This document shows positions 10,046 through 21,392 of a DNA stretch of 64,000 nucleotides, in pieces. Source of the DNA: Nissolia schottii (lineage: Eukaryota > Streptophyta > Magnoliopsida > Fabales > Fabaceae); NCBI GenBank assembly GCA_003254905.1, contig QANU01013470.1, positions 1 through 64,000 of the forward strand. Reading direction: 5' to 3'. The notes under the pieces were generated by a model that was not told the DNA's origin, made no database searches, and saw only the letters and a list, made by a program, of their open reading frames with translations. The position numbers and the translations under genes are program-made. How positions within the stretch are numbered: the stretch's first letter is position 1; the number at the start of each line of letters is the position of its first letter.

Positions 10046-12655
10046 TTAATTGCCTCTGTGTGTGCGTGCGCGCGCGGTGTGTGTTCTTCCCATTTCCCTC
10101 TCTCCAAACGCCTCCTTGTTATAGCACTCATTTTTTCTCCATGTGTAGCTAGGTGCATGCCCAATACCAGCATCTAGGGAATTCTTCCTGTGAAAATATT
10201 TTGCACCCAGTGTTCTGGCCACTAGTGAATCGGGATTTTTAGGCAATCTCCAGCCCTGTTTAGCTAGAAGAGATTGGTTGAAAATCTCAAAATGTACATC
10301 CCCCAAGCCACCTTCATTCTTTGGTAACCACAAGAAAACAACCCATAATGTAAGAAGGAATTGATTGAGCGAACTTAATAAGTACCTCTTTGCCCACTTT
10401 TGAGAGGCAATTTTTCTTCCAACTTTTTCAACTTCTTCCACAACCTCTCGTGGATGAAATCAAACACTTGTTTCTCAGATCTTCCCACAAAAGTTGGAAT
10501 TCCCAGGATCTTTGAGTGCCTCTCCACTGCCATAATTCCCAACCAATCTTGGATAAGGATTTGTTTGGTAGGAGGCACGTTTTGGCTAAAAGAGATCTCG
10601 GATTTCTCCAGGCTGATGCGTTGCCCGGAGGCTTGTTGATAGAAGGTAAGGATCTCCTTTGCTTTCTCAATGTCTTGGTCAGAGGATCAGATGAAAAGTA
10701 TGTTGTCATTCACGAAGAAAATGTGAGATATCTCTGGGGCATGTCTAGCAATTTTAATTCCATGGATGACTTTGGAATTTTGGGCCTTGATAATCAATCC
10801 TGAGAATACCTCCGCACATAGGATGAAAAGTTACGAACAAAATGGATCGCCTTGTCTCAATCCTTGTGATGGCTTGAAAGATTTGCAAGGGTTTCCATTT
10901 AGGAGGATGGAAAAGAATGTAGTGTTGATGCACCTCTTGATTAAATCGCACCAAGAATTGGGAAACCCATTGGATTCCAGCACCTTGATGAGAAAATCCC
11001 ATTCCACTCTATCATAGGCCTTTACCATATCAATCTTATGTCCTACGTAGCCTTTCTCATCAGTTACTTTCTTCCTCATATTGTGGAAAATGTCGAAAGC
11101 CACTAGCCCATTGTCCCTAATCAGCTGGTTAAGGGCAATGCACTTTGGTATTCACCAACAATATTCTGCAGTATGAGTTGAGCCTATTTGCCATTGTCTT
11201 GGTGACCAATTTCAACAACACATTACATAGAGATATTGGGTAGAGTTCCTTTGAGTGTTTTGGCTTTTGTACCTTGGGGATTAGGCATAAAAGGGTGATG
11301 TTGATAACTACGGGGTCAGCTCCTCTGTTTAGAATTTCCAGCACAAATTTTTCAACATCATATCCAAATATGTTCCACATTTTTTGATAGAACAAAGTCA
11401 TTAATCCATCTAGACCAGGGGCTTTGGTGGGATGCATCTACTTTAGAGCCAACAGGACCTTTCTTTGGTGAACTCTCCGTTTAGAGTTTCCACCACGGAG
11501 GCGTCTAGCCTACCTATAACTACTGAGACTACCTCGTCAACATTTTTGGTATTCTCGGTAGAGAAGAGGTTGGAATAGAAGATAGTCATGACTTGTTCAA
11601 TTTGCTCTTCATCTTCATAAACAACGCCGTTGTCATTTATAATTGAATCAATCCAGCTTCTTTTCTTTCTCTAAGAGGCCTTTTGATGAAAAAACTGAGT
11701 TTTTATCCCATGCTTGAGCCAATTAGCCCTTGATCTCTGTGCCCAGAAAATTTTCTCCTCCTTCAGCAAGTCATCTATTTCTTCCTCAATCTGCTTTGAG
11801 AGGCAAATCACGACCTCAGTTTGTGGCTGCTGGTTCAGAGAGGTGAGTCAATTCTGTTTTGTTATGAGGAGTTTTGGTATATTGCCAAAAGTTGCCTCTC
11901 CCCATGTTGAGTGTCGAGCTGCATTATGTGATTTTTTCCAATAATCGAGACAGCATCATTGCCCCAATTATTCTCAATAATTTTTGTGCATTCATCACTT
12001 TGGAGCACACTTCCTCAAATCTAAAAATGTCAATTTTCTTGTATTTCCTTTTCTTTGATCCTAGGCAATCAATCAATAGAGGGAAATGGTCTGATTTGTA
12101 CCTTTGGAGGTGTTCAACAACAGCCTTTGGAAAGGCTTCCCTCAAGTCAATTGTGCCATTGCTCTGTCTAGCCTCTCTTGAATGTTATCTTCCCCTGCTT
12201 GGCCATTAGACCAAGTGAAATTGTGGCCAACAAAGCCTAAATCCAGAAGCTCATTTACTTGGATAGCATTTTGGAAACCTTGTACCTGAGTATAAGTCAC
12301 AGGGGAGACCTCCCTGCTTTTCTGATTGCCCGAGGATTTGGTTAAAGTCCCCGATCACCATCCATGGCATATTGTCTGCTTGCCCAAGAGAGTTTAAATG
12401 ATCCCAGCTGCGGTCTTTATATGTAAAGTTAGGGCACCCATAGAAACCAGTTGCCATCCAGGTGAATGAGGTATCATTTGATTTGATTCTCATATCGATG
12501 TGGTTTAGCGCCATGGACATTACCTCCACAATGATAGAATCATCCCAAAGACATGCAAGGCCTCCTGCTCTCTGGTTACCATCATCAGCACAATCTACTC
12601 CCACCACATATGATGAGCCACCTTTGTGCCGAAACCTCATCACCTAGTTCGCTTT
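10046..12655 (-). pseudogene. LINE (L1-type) ORF2 remnant: endonuclease and reverse transcriptase
   Basis: Broken frames in 5'-3' order on the minus strand show the plant L1 ORF2 layout. At 12643-12251 is an endonuclease with RAGGLACLWDD and MVIGDFNQI. At 11437-11129 and 11103-10831 is reverse transcriptase with KAPGLDGL, LIPKVQKPK, MVKAYDRVEWDFL and GLRQGDP. At 10578-10046 is the region after the polymerase, with ILGIPTFVGRSEKQVFDFI and FLWLPKNEGGLGD. The YADD-type catalytic segment is lost in a frameshifted stretch. The first part of the endonuclease is missing, consistent with the 5' truncation typical of target-primed reverse transcription. The 3' end is also cut off. Several frameshifts and stops make it inactive. 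It points opposite to the ORF1 remnant at 7590-9160, so the two are not one element. Confidence 0.85.
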
Positions 12656-13326
12656 TTGCCTTGTTTCCATTTAGAATAGTAAACTCACAAACAGTGAATT
12701 AAAATAATATCCCAAAGGAACTAGCACTGATCCCTAGAATTCAATCACAACACTGCTGCCTCATAACGCCTCCCACGCATTTGAATCGTCAATTAGCATC
12801 TTCATTTTCTTGTGGTCTGTGACTTCATATCACACCTGCTGAGCACCACAAGCCTACACTTTATTGTTCTTATTCATCTTCATCACTCTGGATACTGAAA
12901 CTCCATTCCACTTGCCATGTAATTTTACATGCTTGGTCAATCATAGCAAGAATCATTACGTGATTCCATTTTTTCGCTTTTTATGTTTCTAGATTGTCTC
13001 GGTTCAAGTTTAAGTTGCGTATTACAATTTTTAAGATTCTGATTTTCTTTTAATCAAGAGGATATTGATTTTTGTTTGATGTGTTATAGGACAAGAATGG
13101 AGTTAACAGGTTGTATAACTAATTCAGTAGACCCAAGTCTTCGATACTATTCTATTCTATGCATATCACAAAATGGAACAGTTTATAGCGATAACCAACA
13201 AGAAAAACCTCGATGTTGTAACTAAGATGATAATTTTATAAATGACGGCCCTTAACTCCAAAATTCTGTTCAATCCTCCATAATTTTCATCATTGAAAAA
13301 CAATACAAATAAAAATGGTGCTAAGC
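12656..13326. other. Spacer between LINE remnant and EXO70B 3' end
   Basis: No gene seen. The EXO70B 3'UTR probably extends into its right end. Homology to the EXO70J copy 1 3'UTR starts at about 13327 (GCAGAATAACATAC). Confidence 0.35.
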
Positions 13327-13481
13327 AGAATAACATACAATGCTACTGATAGTACAAGGCCACATAACTTTTTAGCCCACAAAATCTTTTGGAACGTATG
13401 TATGTGATTCTCAAAATTCTGTATCCTAATTACACTACAAATACATACACACAAGTGACACAAAAACTAGCAGTTTTACCT

Positions 13482-15404
13482 TCATTTCCGGCTACCAGCT
13501 GATCCACTGCTACCCTGAAACAAATCGTTTAGTCGAGCTTCAATGTCCTCCACTCCATACTTAATATACCTATCAGCATTCTTACCAAGTTCCTGAACAT
13601 TCTGGAACCTTGCAATGAAGTCCCCATATGCAGGCAACAAGATCTTCTCAAGAGAAATTCTAATTTCTTCCCTAAGTTGCTCGTCAAAGACAAACCACGA
13701 AGACTGAGCCCTGCATATATCCTCAAACTGCGCGTTGAACAGCTTCAGCTTATCTTTCATTGACTTTGCCACACCGTTAGGCCCCACTGAACCATTGCTA
13801 TCTAGCTTCAAAATCCCCAGAACCTTGTTCCATGAACTTCTCTGATAATGTACATGGTGCTGCCTAACTTTTGCAGTGTGTTTTCGGATCCAATCGTCTC
13901 CCAGAAGGGTTCCCAATTCACTATCTTTAGCCTTTTGAACTATGTACCTCCCATTGTTCATCAAGAATACATAGCACAAAGCAGGGTCCTTATAGATTTT
14001 GGACTTAGCCTCCAAATTACTCTCCAACAGTTCCATGATCCAATCCATTTGCACAGAGAGTGAAGAATTGGATGCAATTCTATCATCAAGCTTAGGGTAA
14101 TCCTTCAACGGATGTCCATAGTCTTCAAAGACTTGCTCCAGCGTCTGCCGTGACCGGCATGCAGCGCGGAGGTAGTTCATGACATAGCGAGTAATCGGAT
14201 GAAGGCCACCGCCGGGAACGGCAGCTTTTGCCGGATCGCGGCGAATCAGATTCTCCAACTCCATGAAAATTCCCCTAATTGCTTCCCCCAACCTCTTCCA
14301 GATCGTAATTGCTTCGTTACGGAGAGAGACACTGTACTGATCGGAGAATAGGACTTCGAACTCCGGAATTAGGTCACGCAATGTCTCGAACACGTCGAGG
14401 ATCCTGAACAAACGCTCCGGCGAGCGGCTACCGATGGCGACCGCGTCGGCGAAATTGAGGAGCTGAATGGCGGATCCGCGGCAGACCTCCATGAAGGACA
14501 GATCGGCAGCGGAGGAAAATCCGAAGAAGATGCGATCGCAGATTCTTCGCTCGCTCGGGAACAGGATCTTGAGGGAGACGTTGGAGGCCTTGATCCACCT
14601 CTCGATCTCGTCCTCGAGCTCCTGCCATGGCATCTTGTGAACCTCCTCGATGCTCAGCTTCTGCAACCCCAGCCTCGAGAGGCTCTCCTCCAAGAACTCC
14701 CGCCGGCAACTGCTGTACACGTGCGAGCACTCCTTCCCGAACCCTCCAGCCACCATGCGCCGCGCGATCTCGTGGAGGTCGTTGATCGTTCCCGCCGGAA
14801 GCGCGTCGATCACGATGTCGTAGTCCGTCACCGGCAGCGCCACCGGAATCTGGTCCTCCTCGCCGGCGTTAACGGCTTCCTCCTCCTCGTTCTCTTCCTC
14901 CTCCGAGTCGAACGGCAAATTCTCCGCCGACTCACCGTTCCGGTACGCCGGAGTCAGGTCGAACGACTCGCCGGCGCGCTCCATGAGCGACCGGAACTCG
15001 TCCTCAAGGCGGAACATGGCATGCTGGAGCATGTCCTCTGCGCGTGCGAGGCACGCGCCGAGGGCCTTGTCGGAGGTTAGGTGAGACCACTCGGCGACGG
15101 CGGCGACGAGGTCGTCGACGGCGTCGAGGAAGGCTGCGGCGCCGGCGGCGTCGGCCCAGATCGGGCGGTCGGAGGAGACGAAGTGTGATATACGGCGGTC
15201 GATGGACTTGAGGGAGTGATCCAGTGCGGCGCAGGCCCTGGGGTCGCCCTCTGCAACCTTCTCTGAGAGATTCTCCTTCGATAACCTTCCATCGAAGTTT
15301 GAAAATATTTGGAGGATATCATCTGCCATGTTGCTGTTGTGGCCCAGCGTCTTCGCTATGTGCCGCGCCACAGCGAGTAATTTCTCTTCACCGTTCTCAG
15401 CCAT
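13482..15404 (-). CDS. EXO70B1: Exocyst complex subunit EXO70B (EXO70B1-like)
   Basis: Intronless 640-aa gene of normal EXO70 length. The N-terminus (MAENGEEKLLAVARHIAKTL) is the one recognised from Arabidopsis EXO70B1. A coiled-coil-prone N-terminal part and an acidic linker (DSEEEENEEEEA, about residues 165-180) come first. The EXO70 domain covers about residues 240-625, with DYDIVIDALPAGTINDLHEIA, SSAADLSFMEVCRG and IRRDPAKAAVPGGGLHPITRYVMNYLRAACRSRQ (each seen in part). Known role of EXO70B1: exocyst tethering in autophagy-related vacuolar transport, and immunity and stomatal signalling through interacting partners; function here is inferred by homology. The C-terminal half and 3'UTR are nearly identical to EXO70J copy 1. 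The 5' half is visibly more GC-rich than the 3' half. It lies beside SNX2 and NAA25 as in Arabidopsis, apart from the insertions. Confidence 0.93.
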   Translation of the reverse strand: MAENGEEKLLAVARHIAKTLGHNSNMADDILQIFSNFDGRLSKENLSEKVAEGDPRACAALDHSLKSIDRRISHFVSSDRPIWADAAGAAAFLDAVDDLVAAVAEWSHLTSDKALGACLARAEDMLQHAMFRLEDEFRSLMERAGESFDLTPAYRNGESAENLPFDSEEEENEEEEAVNAGEEDQIPVALPVTDYDIVIDALPAGTINDLHEIARRMVAGGFGKECSHVYSSCRREFLEESLSRLGLQKLSIEEVHKMPWQELEDEIERWIKASNVSLKILFPSERRICDRIFFGFSSAADLSFMEVCRGSAIQLLNFADAVAIGSRSPERLFRILDVFETLRDLIPEFEVLFSDQYSVSLRNEAITIWKRLGEAIRGIFMELENLIRRDPAKAAVPGGGLHPITRYVMNYLRAACRSRQTLEQVFEDYGHPLKDYPKLDDRIASNSSLSVQMDWIMELLESNLEAKSKIYKDPALCYVFLMNNGRYIVQKAKDSELGTLLGDDWIRKHTAKVRQHHVHYQRSSWNKVLGILKLDSNGSVGPNGVAKSMKDKLKLFNAQFEDICRAQSSWFVFDEQLREEIRISLEKILLPAYGDFIARFQNVQELGKNADRYIKYGVEDIEARLNDLFQGSSGSAGSRK

Positions 15405-16245
15405 TCTAACACTCGTTCATCACTTGCACGAACAAGAGTATAGGGTACAAGAAGAGGATGAGGTGCGTTGGAATGACGGGTATGCCCTTGGAAAGACGCG
15501 GTTTGTGAAAAACGATGAGGGCAGCGGGGGTAAAATGGGGAAAGTACGCGGAGATTGATGGATGATGAGTAAAGCCACAGCATAGAGCGAAGACCGAGAG
15601 AAAAGAAGATAAAGTCGAGAGAGCAGAACGTGGAAAGCGGTTTCTCTGATAGTCGTTGTAAGTTAGCTTGATCTTTTTTTTCTTTTTCTTTTTTCTTTTT
15701 TCTGTGCTTTTGTTTTCAAATGGGTTAGGTGTTTCTATCGGTGGAACTTGGAAAATAGGTGGAACTTGGAAATGGTTAATCAATGTTGGCGTGAGGTCTT
15801 TTGACTTTTGACTGGACTTGTGAGGCCCTTTTTTGAAAAGAAAGAAAAAACGTAGAAGGAGGATTTGCTGTTGTTATGAGTCTAGGTGGCCCAATTGGCC
15901 CCAGTGACCCAATGGGTTGTGAGATGAATCGAAAGAGCTTCTACAAAGAGTCATGACTGCTATGAAATGGCTTCCTGCCACGTTCTCTCTCAGAATACTA
16001 GAGTATGTGCTCGAGTAGATGCGCGGAGCTTATCATTGAGGGTAAAAATTTTTACCCAAATAAATTATATGTTTAATTTCATTAAATCTCCTATTAATTT
16101 CTTTGGCACAAAAAAACTTTTAAATAGAAATAATGTTAAAGAATAAATCCTTATCATTATCAAAATATCGCAGGGCAAACAAATATGATAGTCACTTGTG
16201 ATTTTTGAAGACTTCTGTAACTTTTTATGAAAAATATTAAAATAA
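15405..16245. other. EXO70B upstream region
   Basis: Probable promoter and 5' leader of EXO70B on the minus strand. It contains an A/G-rich stretch at 15670-15705 on the minus-strand reading (poly-TTTTCTTTTTC on plus). No further gene recognised. Confidence 0.35.
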
Positions 16246-17925
16246 TAAATATGAGTCACTTTAAATTTTTGAAGACTTCTATGACTCTTTATGGCATATT
16301 AAAATTTCCATCCCATCACGATTGGTGACTTTACTCATTGCAACATATAACCTCTTCATATTTCAACTTTAAATATAAGGATCTTAACCTTTTTTATGAA
16401 TTGAATAAGTCTATTTCTTTGACGCTCTTATATATATGTTTCCTTAATAATGTAATTGGTCATATGTATCGGTTTTTGGAAACATCATATTATCATAGAT
16501 AAATAAGAGAAGGGAAAGGGTTGCTTCATATTGAGTGTTAAGAGATAACATATTGAGATCTCACTTCGTTGTGGGTTATACAAATGTATGTTTAACTACT
16601 CATTTAGGATATAATCTATGAGAATACCTTACGTTAATAAAGAAAGAGTTCAAAAATGGTCTTTTCTAATCATGCATAACTTCAACTCACTTCTGCCACA
16701 ATTTAAAGTAATCATCAACTTGTACAACAGATAGTATCATGTATAGTATAATAGCTTATTAGTTACTTCCTCTTGAATCACTGCAATGTTTAATAAAATT
16801 TCTGTTGTAGCCTACAATAAGTTGATTGCAGTCACATAAGGTAGTGAGATTAGTTTACTTTCGTCTAATGTAGTATAGCAACTTAAAACTGATTCTTTTA
16901 TGTTCGAGAATGAGTATTAATAAAATTCTTCATATTCTATGTTACTCGCTCAAGTATCACATGGTGNTTTTTAAAAAATAAAAAATAAAAACGGGTCGGG
17001 TCATGGGGTTTGAGTTGGGTTTTGGGTTATGTCACGTGGCATCCAACGTAGCGCACCGCGTCAGCCCAGTCAACCCTCACCCCACCCCAGGGACTAAAAC
17101 CTAATTTTACAATTTTTCAGGGACTAAAACTTTTATGTGGGAACTAAAAACAAACTTTCTAATTTTACAGGGACTAAAAACATAATTAACTCAACAATAA
17201 ATATGAGTCACTTTAAATTTTTGAAGACTTCTTTGACTCTATGGCATATTAAAATTTCCATCCCATCACGATTGGTGACTTTACTCATTGCAACATATAA
17301 CCTCTTCATATTTCAACTTTAAATATAAGGATCTTAGCTTTTTTTTTATGAAGTGAATAAGTCTATTTCTTTGACGCTGTTATATATGTTTCCTTAATAA
17401 TGTAATTAGTCATATGTAACGGTTTTTGAAAACATCATATTATCATAGATAAATAAGAGAAGGGAGAGGGTTGCTTCATATTGAATGTTAGAGATAACAT
17501 ATTGAAATCTCAATTTGTTGTGGGTTATACAAATGTATGTTTAACTACTCATTTAGGATACAATCTATGAGAATACCTTACGTTAATAAAGAAAGAGTTC
17601 AAAAATGGTCTTTTCTAATCATGCATAACTTCAACTCACTTCTGCCGCAATTTAAAGTAATCATCAACTTGTACAACAGATAGTATCATGTATAGTATAA
17701 TAGCTTATTAGTTACTTCCTCTTGAATCACTGCAATGTTTAATAAAATTTCTGTTGTAGCCTACAATAAGTTGATTGCAGTCACATAAGGTAGTGAGATT
17801 AGTTTACTTTCGTCTAATGTAGTATAGCAACTTAAAACTGATTCTTTTATGTTCGAGAATGAGTATTAATAAAATTCTTCATATTCTATGTTACTCGCTC
17901 AAGTATCACATGGTGGAAATGTTGT
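16246..17925. repeat. Direct duplication of about 0.7 kb with a 230-bp spacer
   Basis: Positions about 16250-16966 and about 17202-17916 are the same sequence with few differences. Both begin AATATGAGTCACTTTAAATT and both end CAAGTATCACATGGTG. The 230-bp spacer holds CAGGGACTAAAAC phrases repeated three times, as in transposon debris. A single undetermined base (N) sits at 16967, exactly where copy 1 stops. Either a true segmental duplication or LTR-like pair, or an assembly join. Confidence 0.75.
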
Positions 17926-18480
17926 AGACATTAATATTGATATATAGCTATTCCGTTATGTTGTTCTGTTGTCCTACGTGTTGTCTATATTTGCAATATT
18001 TATTAGTTCTACAGGATCAATAAAGAACTTAAATCTAATCATATTTAACTTCAGATTTTTCATGCTTTAGCCTTTGATAAAAGCAGTACTTAGCTGTCAC
18101 AGTGCCAATTCCATAACCTAATGTCCGTTTACCTCAATGAAAAATTAATTCTTAACATACTGGCAATCATTACTGATGAGTGTGACTTATTTGTCCATTT
18201 TCACCAAATCAATTGGTTTAATAGGTTCAGATAATTATAATTATTAAATAGGTTTATGTCTATTATTCATTACCCTAAAGTAATGCTAACCACTGCCAAA
18301 TCAGTTTCATGCACATTTCTACATATAACGATCCATTTTACTTTTGTCATAATGGTATCTAAATACCTAACTTAAAATATGATATAAGTAATGTGTGAAA
18401 TATAAATACTCCATTTCCCGTCAGCAAGAAAATTAATAGTACTGCAACAAAGATGAGAAACTATTATATTAGGTGACTAA
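17926..18480. other. Intergenic, AT-rich; nothing recognised
   Basis: No coding frame, RNA gene or clear repeat seen. Confidence 0.3.
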
Positions 18481-18481
18481 G

Positions 18482-18541
18482 ATGCGCTAATTGATTAGTT
18501 GACCCTCATCTATGCGCTAATTGATTAGTTGATCCTCATCT
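18482..18541. repeat. Tandem duplication of a 30-bp unit
   Basis: ATGCGCTAATTGATTAGTTG followed by A(C/T)CCTCATCT-type sequence occurs twice in immediate succession with one or two differences. It overlaps the 3' end of the RPA70-like fragment. Confidence 0.8.
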
Positions 18542-18996
18542 ATGCCCTCCTTTGAAAGTATTTTCTCAATAGGCCATAGTTTGAAAGGATTGACAATGAA
18601 CGAACTCTCATTAAGAACCTCAACGTGTGTTCTTAACATGAAGGAGAGCTTGTACTTGTGAGAAGCTGTCTTGACCTTGATGTTTGCCAACACAATGAAA
18701 TAATTTGTCATGAGATAGAAGGTGCCTTTACGGAGGATACTCTTGAAAGTCCTTACCAAGTTTTTGGGAACAGTTGCATGTATGCGATTTTGCTGTAAAT
18801 TTGTAACAAACTAATTATTACTCACATTGTGCTTGAGGAAGTTTCATTTTGATATATAATCTAAGATCCAAAAATAAAATACTACCATAAAGGGATACAT
18901 ACATACCTTGTCATCCTTTAATAACATCTCAAGCATGAAGATTTCAGTTTTCTTTTCTTTATTTGGAACTTCCCATAGGTGAGGAACAAAGACCAT
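18517..18996 (-). pseudogene. RPA70/DUF223-like gene fragment, two exons, cut by the Copia element
   Basis: Two minus-strand exons can be read. At 18996-18907 is a stretch with VPHLWEVPNKEKKTEIFMLEM ending in a GT donor (CAAG/GTATGT). At 18792-18517, after an ACAG acceptor, is QNRIHATVPKNLVRTFKSIL followed by TASHKYKLSFMLRTHVEV. This resembles the first OB-fold of plant replication protein A 70-kDa-like/DUF223 proteins, a family with many dispersed copies in plants that is also carried by Helitrons. The 5' end is interrupted about 45 bp upstream by the Copia LTR at 19040, and the frame ends at 18517 without the other OB-folds. It is almost certainly non-functional. The similarity is judged by eye. 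Confidence 0.5.
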
Positions 18997-19039
18997 AAAA
19001 CTTCATGTTATCTTTGATAGGATAATTTCAGATAAGGCA

Positions 19040-19377
19040 TGTCAAATACAAAAGAAATGATATGGAAAAGAAGACGTTTTGTGAGTATTTGTAGAGAATA
19101 ATTTTCTACTAATCATTACTCTCAAAGAGCAAACACATATACTCAGCTGGAGAGGGCGAATGGTGGCTCACACTATGACTCATCTGAAAAACGGTTAGAA
19201 AACCCAAAAGAAAGAAACTACAAAAAGTAGGAAAAATCCCTAAAGAATCGGTGAGGATCATGACAGAAAGATAATCTAGAAATATCTGTTATTGGGAATC
19301 TTTCCCATGCTCTTCCTCCACGGTGGTTTTCTCTTCTAGATGATGGGCCAATTAGGCTTGAAGATTGGGCTCTTTTA
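19040..19377 (-). repeat. 3' LTR of the Copia element
   Basis: Direct repeat of 23860-24196. A G-rich polypurine-like tract (TATGGGGGT on the minus strand) precedes it at about 19378-19386. Confidence 0.8.
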
Positions 19378-19419
19378 CCCCCATAAGCTAGAGGATGAAA
19401 GATGTCTTGCATACCAAGC

Positions 19420-20977
19420 TTAGGAAGAAACTGAATAAGAGAGGCAACAAGGAGATGGGAAGAAGTTCCATGAGCCCAACCTGCACCTTTTCGCGAACAA
19501 TATGGCAGTCAATTTCCAAATGCTTGGTGCATTCGTGTTGAACTGGATTCGCAACAATATGGAGAGCGCTTTTACTATCACAATAAAGAGCAGGGGAACA
19601 AATACATGTGACAGAGATCTTTCAGCAAATAAGACAACCAAACCAATTCACAAGTAGCAGAGGCCAGACCACGATATTCAACTTTAGACGACGAGCAAGA
19701 TATTGTGCTTTGTTTCTTTGTGAACCATGACATGAGTGATTTCCCAAGAAAGAAACAGAATCCAGTGAGAGAACGTTGCATATCGGGACAATTTGCCCAA
19801 TCAACATTACTAAAACAAGGAGTTGAAGATCATTATCTCGAGGGAAGAAAATACCGCGACTTAGGCTTCCTTTTAAGTACCGAACAACCCGAGTAGCTGC
19901 CTTGAGATGATTTTCATATGGAGTAGCCATAAACATACTCAACTGTTGAGTGGAAAAACAAATATCAAATCTTGTAGAATTCAAATAGAGTAAACACCCA
20001 ACCAAGCGTCCGTAGGCAGTGACATCAATGAGGGAAGACGCAGAGTCAGAGGACAAATAAGAAGATGGAGCACTGGGAGTTTGAATTGGTTTCCAACCAA
20101 GAAGGCCAACTTCGCTAATTAAATCAAGACAGAACTTGCACTGACAGAGGAACAAGCTTGAATTGGAGTGAGATACTTCCAAACCCAAGAAATAACGCAA
20201 AAGACCAAAGTCCTTAATCTTAAAGTTGGTGTCGAGAATCTGTTTGATGTGGTGGAATTCTTCAATGGAGTTCCAGCGAGAACGATGTCGTTCACATAGA
20301 CCAGTAGGACAATAGAAGAAGAATCTGAGAATTTGGTGAACATGGAATGGTTGCCATAGGCTTGTTTGTAGTCGCATTGAATGAGGAGGGTGGAGAGCTA
20401 GGAAAACCACTGTGCTGGCTTGCTTGAGGCTGTACAAGGATTTGCGAAGACGACAAACTTGATTTTACTTGGAAGAGGAAACTCCCTGTGGAAATTTCAT
20501 ATATACTTCCTCCTGTAAATCACCATGTAGAAATGCGTTGTTGACGTCCAACTGATGTAAATGCCAGTTGAAAACAGAGGCCAGAGCGAGAAAGAAACGG
20601 ATTGTCTTCATCTTGGCAACAGGAGAAAATGTCTCAAAATAATCTGAGCCGTCCGTTTGGGTAAAACCCTTGGCCATGAGACAAGCCTTGTACCTCTCAA
20701 TAGAGCTGTCAGCATGTCGTTTTATCTTGTAGACCCATTTATTCCCTATGGGTTTAGAATGAGAGGGAAGATCACATAGTTCCTAGGTGCCATTCAATTC
20801 AAGAGCAAAGATTTTGGCTTCCATAGCCCTTTGCCAGCAAATGGATTTGGATGCCTCGGTAAAGGTAACAAGTTCGATCTCGGATTCTAAAGCTAATGCA
20901 AAAGATTGACTGGTGGAAGAGAGAGTAACCAAAGAAAAATAATGTGAAAGGGGATATGGTGTACTTGAAACCTTCAA
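19420..20977 (-). pseudogene. Copia reverse transcriptase and RNase H remnant
   Basis: The frames at 20977-20465 and 20437-19622 carry RVT_2 signatures: [30 protein letters not shown], and VYVNDIVLAG in a shifted frame near 20290. Downstream, LLYLNSTRFDICFSTQQLS, SSSKVEYRGLASATCEL and a WF(T)KKQ-type block mark RNase H. Stop codons and at least three frame changes interrupt the unit. Confidence 0.82.
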
Positions 20978-21392
20978 ATGAATTGGAGCGGTAGGGGAGG
21001 AGGTGTGACTGTAGCAGACGTAATCTGTGAATTTGGGGGGAGGTTGCCGATGTCTAGGTGGAAGGGAAAAAGAGATGGGTACGGGTTAAGATATCGGGAA
21101 AGAGGATGGGATTGTGTTGGTTGAAGAGGAAGTGGAGGTGGGTGGGGTAGGATGAAGGGAGGATGAGGAAGTGGGTGTGGGTTGCAGGAGGTAGGTAGAA
21201 GAGTGTGGGCTTGTGAGAGGTGGGTTGGGTTGAGGTGTAGCATAAGGGAAATGAGTCCATGACTCAGGTGTGGACACAACATATGGGGAAGGTGGGTCAG
21301 GAATAGTTGGTGTGGGCTAAGTATTAGGATAGGGAAAATCAAGTTCAAAAAAATAGGCATTTTGTGTAACACAAATTTCCCTAGTGTTTAAA

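Noticed and set aside
10400-11017. Plus-strand frames over the LINE remnant
   Set aside because: Antisense of the reverse transcriptase region, whose motifs read on the minus strand.
14637-15080. 147-aa plus-strand frame opposite EXO70B
   Set aside because: Antisense shadow of a GC-rich conserved coding exon; no known domain.
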